DNA from: Spirochaetia bacterium | Lineage (GTDB): Bacteria; Spirochaetota; Spirochaetia; Treponematales; Breznakiellaceae | Assembly: GCA_025997715.1 (NCBI GenBank) | Contig: BNUY01000122.1 | Coordinates: 1 to 9,428 of the forward strand | Length of the DNA stretch: 9,428 nt | Direction: 5' to 3' | Shown here: positions 5,561 to 9,428 of the stretch, piece after piece | How the letters are laid out: every line of letters starts with the position of its first letter | How positions within the stretch are numbered: position 1 is the stretch's first letter | Notes under the pieces: generated by a model | What the model was told of the DNA's origin: nothing | Seen by the model: the letters and a program-made list of their open reading frames with translations, nothing else | Database searches by the model: none | Program-made: the position numbers and the translations under genes

Positions 5561-6592
5561 CTAGTTCGCGCCGGCGCCCATGATCTGCTTGTAATTGGTG
5601 GCGTCAATCATGGTTGCACTGAAGGGGTATACCCCAAAGGCTTCGCCGGGTTTCTTGTACTCCGCATAGGGTTCCTTGCCGTTCTGGATCCAGTCCATGG
5701 CGGCGTCGCCGGCCAGCTGTCCGTCCAGCGCAGGATCGATATAGGCGGTTGCCTTAAAAGCGGAGTAACTTTTCTTGAATTCATCCTTGGCAAGATAGCC
5801 GCCCACACCCGCTACGATAGCGTTCTTGTCCAGGTTCGCCTGTTCCAGCGCACGGGTAGCGCCCTGGGCGCCCTCATCATTGGGGGCCATGACGATCCAG
5901 GTGGTGTACTGGGGATTGGCGGTGATGGTGGCCGCAGCAACGTTAAACCCCTTTTCGGAGGTGCCGTCATAGTCGGCGACAATCAGCTTCTTCCGATCAA
6001 AGCCGGGAACCGACGCAAAAAACGTATCCCGGGCGCCTTCGCTGCGGGGCACGCAGGAAGAAACTTCGGGCATGTTCATCAGCATAAAGCCGGTGGAAGC
6101 TGCGTTGGCGGCCATGTTGTTCTTGTTGTAGTAGTTGCCCAGGTATTCGCCGATGCCCTGGCCTACCTTGTAGGCGTCCAGTTCCAGCGCCGGGGCAATG
6201 TGAACACCCTGCTCATTGATAAGACCGTCATCGTCGGCCATGACCTTGATCCCCGCAGCTTTACAGCGGTCCACGGTGATCTGGCTCAGTTTCTGATCCG
6301 GGGGGCAGACGATTAGCACGTCCACCTTCTGGGCAATGGCGGCGTCCAGGGCGGTCATGTACTTATCGGGATTCATGGCTGTGTCAAGGAGCAGCATATC
6401 CCGGGCGCCCCGCGCAATAGCGGTGTTCCGCATGGCGGTACTCGTCCCAACGAACCATTCCTGGGAAAGGTCCTTGCAAATAAAGGCAAGCAGGGGGCCG
6501 TCTTTCTTTGCGGATGATCCCTGCTGTCCGCCGCCGGCAAACACAAACGAGGCTGCCAGTACCAGCACTAAAACTAAACTCAACTTTTTCAT
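5561..6592 (-). CDS. Periplasmic sugar-binding protein of a CUT2 ABC importer, AraF-like
   Basis: A 343-residue exported protein. Residues 1-19 are a signal peptide (Lys2-Lys3, hydrophobic core, cleavage after FVFA). The mature protein begins GGGQQGSS, a soluble linker with no lipobox cysteine. The rest is a type I periplasmic binding fold (about 34-335). It resembles E. coli AraF in several places: FICKDLSQEWF (38-47), CPPDQKL (96-102) followed by MADDDGLIN (118-126), and WIVMAPNDEG (232-241). Lys40, Asp120/121, an Arg near 183-188 and Asn238 match sugar-contacting positions I recall for AraF. The Asn expected near 264-265 is Gly, so specificity may differ. The ATG at 6592 is chosen for its GGAGGA 6 nt upstream and the immediate signal peptide. 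It is the last gene of the operon. The ligand is probably arabinose or a similar sugar. Confidence 0.88.
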   Translation of the reverse strand: MKKLSLVLVLVLAASFVFAGGGQQGSSAKKDGPLLAFICKDLSQEWFVGTSTAMRNTAIARGARDMLLLDTAMNPDKYMTALDAAIAQKVDVLIVCPPDQKLSQITVDRCKAAGIKVMADDDGLINEQGVHIAPALELDAYKVGQGIGEYLGNYYNKNNMAANAASTGFMLMNMPEVSSCVPRSEGARDTFFASVPGFDRKKLIVADYDGTSEKGFNVAAATITANPQYTTWIVMAPNDEGAQGATRALEQANLDKNAIVAGVGGYLAKDEFKKSYSAFKATAYIDPALDGQLAGDAAMDWIQNGKEPYAEYKKPGEAFGVYPFSATMIDATNYKQIMGAGAN

Positions 6593-6598
6593 ACAAAA

Positions 6599-6604
6599 TC
6601 CTCC
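6599..6604 (-). promoter_or_regulatory. Ribosome binding site of the sugar-binding-protein gene
   Basis: GGAGGA on the minus strand lies 6 nt before the ATG at 6592. It sets the start at the MKKLSLV signal peptide rather than at an in-frame start 20 codons upstream. Confidence 0.8.
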
Positions 6605-6621
6605 AATACTTCTATAGATAC

Positions 6622-6641
6622 TTGCCCGCATCTGCGGACAA
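6622..6641 (-). other. Intercistronic hairpin between permease and binding-protein genes
   Basis: On the minus strand TTGTCCGC (6641-6634) and GCGGGCAA (6629-6622) form an 8-bp stem with one T-G wobble around AGAT. It sits in the 62-nt gap after the permease stop and 17 nt before the ribosome site of the binding-protein gene. There is no T run, so it is not a terminator. A processing or stability hairpin that raises binding-protein expression over the membrane subunits would fit, by analogy with other importer operons. Confidence 0.45.
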
Positions 6642-6654
6642 AGAGGCGCCACAA

Positions 6655-7638
6655 TTATTTTTTCCGCTTACGGTTGCGGATATAGTCAAAGGAAAGTGCC
6701 GCTATCAGGAGCAGTCCCCGGGAGACGGTCTGCCAAAACGAAGGCACGTTCATCATCATCAGGCCGTTGTTGAAGCCCTGCATGATAAAGAGGCCGATCA
6801 GTGCGCCGCTCAGGGTGCCTACCCCGCCGGCCATGGCCACACCGCCTAAGACCACGGCGGTAACCGCGTCAAACTCAAGGCCTTCGCTGGTACTGGGCTG
6901 GCCGCTGCTCATCCGCCCCGCTTGTATTATGCCCCCCAGGGCCGCAAAGCCCGCGGTCATCATGTATATTTTGGTCCGCAGTTTTTGTGCGTTGATCCCC
7001 GCAAGCCGGGCGGCGGTGGCATTACCCCCCACCATATAGACGTTCCGCCCGAACCGGGTACGGTCCAGGATGATCATAAAGACGATAAAGGAAATTACAA
7101 AGATTATTACCGGGATCGGAATCCCCAGGAAGCGGCCGGAACCCATTTTGAGGAAGGCGCTGCTGGTAACGAACACCGCCTTGCCGTTGCAGATAATAAA
7201 CGCCAGGCCCCGGAAAATGGACATGGTGGCAAGGGTGGCGATAAAGGCCTCCAGTTTCAGGCGGTTTACCAGGAGCGCATTAATCCAGCCCACCAACATT
7301 CCAACGATCACCACTATCACTATTGCCGGCGCCAGGGGGAAACCATTTTTCAGGAGGATGGACACCAGCACCCCGGAAAAAGCCGCCACGCTTCCGGGGG
7401 AAAGATCCACATGACCGGTGATAAGCAGGTAACATTCACCGATAACCACCATGCCCACGATGGCGGAGGCGATAAGGATATTAATAATATTGCCCTTCGA
7501 AATAAAATTACCATTGGTGAGGTAGGTGAAAACGGCGATAACCAGCGCCAGGGCTGCTATCAAACCAATTTTATCAGACGAGACAATTTGTTTTAACACC
7601 GAACCGCGTCCGGCATCCGCTTTACCTGTGTTTGCCAT
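6655..7638 (-). CDS. CUT2 sugar ABC importer permease, AraH/RbsC-like
   Basis: A 327-residue inner-membrane protein of the BPD_transp_2 family, usual in length. A short hydrophilic N-terminus (1-22) precedes roughly eight to ten membrane segments, clear ones lying near 24-41, 51-74, 82-97, 102-124, 131-151, 172-191, 224-240 and 257-287. GGNATAARLAGIN (204-216) is the conserved cytoplasmic loop that contacts the ATPase. The C-terminus is strongly basic (RNRKRKK), consistent with a cytoplasmic tail. Two copies are expected in the transporter. The ATG overlaps the stop of the ATPase gene by one base (TAATG, 7640-7636), and a GGGGGA run lies 9 nt upstream inside that gene, indicating coupled translation. 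The substrate is the sugar delivered by the adjacent binding protein. The family assignment is firm; the sugar is inferred. Confidence 0.92.
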   Translation of the reverse strand: MANTGKADAGRGSVLKQIVSSDKIGLIAALALVIAVFTYLTNGNFISKGNIINILIASAIVGMVVIGECYLLITGHVDLSPGSVAAFSGVLVSILLKNGFPLAPAIVIVVIVGMLVGWINALLVNRLKLEAFIATLATMSIFRGLAFIICNGKAVFVTSSAFLKMGSGRFLGIPIPVIIFVISFIVFMIILDRTRFGRNVYMVGGNATAARLAGINAQKLRTKIYMMTAGFAALGGIIQAGRMSSGQPSTSEGLEFDAVTAVVLGGVAMAGGVGTLSGALIGLFIMQGFNNGLMMMNVPSFWQTVSRGLLLIAALSFDYIRNRKRKK

Positions 7639-9140
7639 TATTTTGCATCCCCCAACATATCAGCCATAGCGAGGGTCAGCACCTTGTGTTCGGTTGCCTC
7701 CTCACGCTTGAATTCCCCGGTTATCCGTCCCTGGCACATCACCACAATGCGGTCGCACACCCCCAGTATCTCCGGCAGTTCCGAAGATATAAACACAATA
7801 CCTATCCCCTGCTTTGCAAGATCGCAGATGATTCGGTAAATCTCGCTCTTCGATCCCACATCAATGCCCTTGGTAGGCTCATCAAGAATCAGAATCCTGG
7901 GATTCACCGCCAGCCACCGGGCAAAAATTGTCTTCTGTTGATTCCCCCCGGAAAGTTCGCCGATAAGCTTGTCTATCGATGGGGTACGGATGTTGAGCCG
8001 CGCCACCCCGTCCCTGGCCACCTCAAGCTCCGCAGTTTTGTTGATAAATCCGTATTTTAAAATGGAACGCAGTTTTACTACGCTGATATTATCCTTCACC
8101 GCCCGGATGGCGAAGATACCCTGTTCCTTCCTGTCCTCCGGGCAGAGGGCCAGCCCCTTGGCAATGGCGTCCTCGGGAAACTTTATGTCCAGTTCCGTTC
8201 CGTCCAGAAAAACACGGCCCCCGGTTTTTTTATCCGCCCCGAAAATGGCCCGCATGGTTTCGGTTCTGCCCGCGCCAACCAGGCCGGCAAAGCCGACGAT
8301 TTCCCCGGCGCGCACTTCAAAGGACACGTTCTTTACATTGTCCGCCTCCAGGTTTTCCGCCCGGAAAATGACCTCCCCAACCTTGTCGTTCCGGTCAAGG
8401 GAATGGAAAATATCCCCCAGATCCCGGCCTACCATGCTGCGGATAATTTCATCTTCGCTTATGGAATTGGTGGCCGCCTGTTTTATAAACCTGCCGTCCT
8501 TCATGATCACCACCTGATCAGTAATCCGGAAAATCTCCTTCATCCGGTGGGAAACATAGAGGATGATCATTTCATTTTTAAGCCGTTTAATAATTTCAAA
8601 CAGCGATTCTATCTCCGCATCCGAAAGGCTTGCGGTGGGCTCGTCAAAGGCGATTATCGAAGGATGGCGGCGGTAGGCCTTCATGATCTCCACCATCTGC
8701 TGGAAGGCCACCGAAAGATCCCGCACCTTTGCGGCGGCGGAAAAGGGCAGCTTAAACTCGTCGATGATCCCCTGTGCTTTCCGGTTAAGTTCACCGAAGT
8801 TGACCAGGGCGAACTTATCCACCGGAATATCTTCCATAAAGATATTCTCCGCCACCGTAAGATAGGGGATAACCTGCCGTTCCTGATAGATCACACTGAC
8901 ACCGGCTTGTATGGCCTCCCGGGGGTCCCTGAACAGTTTTTCGTTCCCGTCGATCAGGTAATCCCCCGAATCGTGCTGATAGTCGCCGTTCAGTATTTTA
9001 AGGAGGGTACTCTTGCCGGCGCCGTTCTCCCCAACCAGGGCGGTAACTTCCCCCCGGCGGGCGGTAAAACTAACCCGGTCCAGCGCCAGCACCCCGGGGA
9101 AAGCTTTCGTGATCCCACGGAATTCAAGGATGTCGCTCAT
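7638..9140 (-). CDS. CUT2 sugar ABC importer ATPase, tandem NBDs, AraG/RbsA-like
   Basis: A 500-residue cytoplasmic ATPase with two nucleotide-binding domains, the usual size for AraG/RbsA/MglA proteins. Domain 1 (about 4-240) has Walker A GENGAGKST (37-45, Lys43), signature LSVAFQQ (142-148), Walker B ending Asp166-Glu167 and the H-loop His198. Domain 2 (about 256-495) has the degenerate Walker A GLVGAGRTE (286-294, Arg for Lys) normal in this family, signature LSGGNQQK (396-403), Walker B ending Asp420-Glu421, and Ser in place of the H-loop His (ISSELPE). IIAFDEPTASLS in domain 1 is close to E. coli AraG. Domain 1's signature lacks the usual Gly. The gene starts 21 nt after the UroD-like gene and overlaps the permease by one base. 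Its Shine-Dalgarno is weak, with GGGG 11 nt from the ATG. Confidence 0.94.
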   Translation of the reverse strand: MSDILEFRGITKAFPGVLALDRVSFTARRGEVTALVGENGAGKSTLLKILNGDYQHDSGDYLIDGNEKLFRDPREAIQAGVSVIYQERQVIPYLTVAENIFMEDIPVDKFALVNFGELNRKAQGIIDEFKLPFSAAAKVRDLSVAFQQMVEIMKAYRRHPSIIAFDEPTASLSDAEIESLFEIIKRLKNEMIILYVSHRMKEIFRITDQVVIMKDGRFIKQAATNSISEDEIIRSMVGRDLGDIFHSLDRNDKVGEVIFRAENLEADNVKNVSFEVRAGEIVGFAGLVGAGRTETMRAIFGADKKTGGRVFLDGTELDIKFPEDAIAKGLALCPEDRKEQGIFAIRAVKDNISVVKLRSILKYGFINKTAELEVARDGVARLNIRTPSIDKLIGELSGGNQQKTIFARWLAVNPRILILDEPTKGIDVGSKSEIYRIICDLAKQGIGIVFISSELPEILGVCDRIVVMCQGRITGEFKREEATEHKVLTLAMADMLGDAK

Positions 9141-9161
9141 GGCTTATTATACCCCATGTTT

Positions 9162-9428
9162 TCAAAAATAGCTATCCTGGTTCTGGAACACATCCGCCAT
9201 GGCCAGAATATTCTCCACCGGCACATCAAAGGGCAGCGCGTGGGTGGGGGCGATAATGAGCCCGCCGTTCTCCCGCAGCGCCTGCACAACCCGAACTATC
9301 TCTTCCTTCAACGCCGGGGGCTTCATGTTCGGCAGAACCTGCTGGGTGGACACGCCGCCCCAAAAAGTAAGCTTGTTCCCATAGGCTTTCTTTACCTCAG
9401 CAATGTTGTAGATCTCCGGCGTTGAAGG
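9162..9428 (-). CDS. UroD-like (uroporphyrinogen decarboxylase/methyltransferase family) protein, C-terminal fragment
   Basis: The last 88 codons of a gene that begins beyond the right edge and ends at TGA (9164-9162). The visible part has the C-terminal pattern of UroD/MtaA-type TIM-barrel proteins. KLTFWGGVSTQQVLP (19-33) ends one barrel strand. It is followed by a helix-rich stretch rich in Lys and Glu (37-52), then GGLIIAPTHALPFDVPVEN (55-73), which matches the usual glycine-rich strand and the D-x-P-x-EN element. Members outside haem synthesis often act on or bind methylated or corrinoid substrates, and many have no assigned role. A dedicated haem enzyme is unlikely here because the gene is fused into a sugar-transport operon 21 nt ahead of the ATPase. 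The true start is not in the window. Confidence 0.75.
   Translation of the reverse strand, partial: PSTPEIYNIAEVKKAYGNKLTFWGGVSTQQVLPNMKPPALKEEIVRVVQALRENGGLIIAPTHALPFDVPVENILAMADVFQNQDSYF

Noticed and set aside
6593..6652. Upstream start adding 20 residues to the sugar-binding protein
   Set aside because: It would bury the signal peptide; the ATG at 6592 has a good ribosome site and begins directly with Met-Lys-Lys.
6922..7596. 224-codon plus-strand open frame opposite the permease gene
   Set aside because: The translation is a His-, Asp- and Gly-rich image of membrane-segment codons read backwards; the permease on the other strand is unambiguous.
8403..9425. 340-codon plus-strand open frame opposite the ATPase gene
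   Set aside because: It is the antisense image of the ATPase and UroD-like coding sequences; no domain or ribosome site supports it.

Overview
The window looks like chromosomal DNA of a host-associated spirochaete, most likely a Treponema of the termite-gut type. That is an inference. It rests on the moderately GC-rich coding sequence, a periplasmic binding protein whose export signal runs into a Gly-Gly-Gly-Gln-Gln start without a lipobox cysteine, a small exported TPR protein, and a trimeric [FeFe] hydrogenase next to a sugar ABC transporter. No rRNA, tRNA, insertion sequence, CRISPR array or phage gene was seen.

Left part (1-1258). A gene begins at 58 on the minus strand and runs off the left edge. 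Only 19 codons are visible, but it has a strong Shine-Dalgarno sequence and an extended -10 promoter. A gene-free stretch follows (59-399) that is rich in G/C runs and inverted repeats. Next is a minus-strand gene for an exported TPR protein (400-1092). The space 1093-1258 holds two back-to-back sigma70-type promoters, one for the TPR gene and one for the hydrogenase operon, and an imperfect palindrome in the hydrogenase leader.

Centre (1259-5470). Three plus-strand genes encode an electron-bifurcating [FeFe] hydrogenase in the order hydC-hydB-hydA, with gaps of 9 and 16 nt. HydC is a NuoE-like [2Fe-2S] protein. HydB is a NuoF-like FMN/NAD(H) subunit with extra iron-sulfur domains at both ends. 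HydA is the H-cluster subunit with a NuoG-like iron-sulfur N-terminus. Together they are expected to couple H2 with NAD(H) and ferredoxin in the cytoplasm. The operon ends at a textbook rho-independent terminator (5434-5470). No maturation genes (hydE, hydF, hydG) are in the window.

Right part (5561-9428, minus strand, convergent with hydABC). Read in the direction of transcription, the operon holds the end of a uroporphyrinogen-decarboxylase-like gene, a two-domain sugar ABC ATPase, a permease overlapping it by one base (TAATG), and a periplasmic binding protein resembling E. coli AraF. This is a complete CUT2-type sugar importer, with arabinose or a related sugar the best guess. A hairpin lies between the permease and binding-protein genes.

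I do not see a clearly new multi-gene system. The best leads are the structured GC-rich gene-free region at 120-400, the palindrome and divergent promoters that may control the hydrogenase, sequence deviations in HydB and in the sugar transporter, and the linkage of a UroD-like gene to the transporter.
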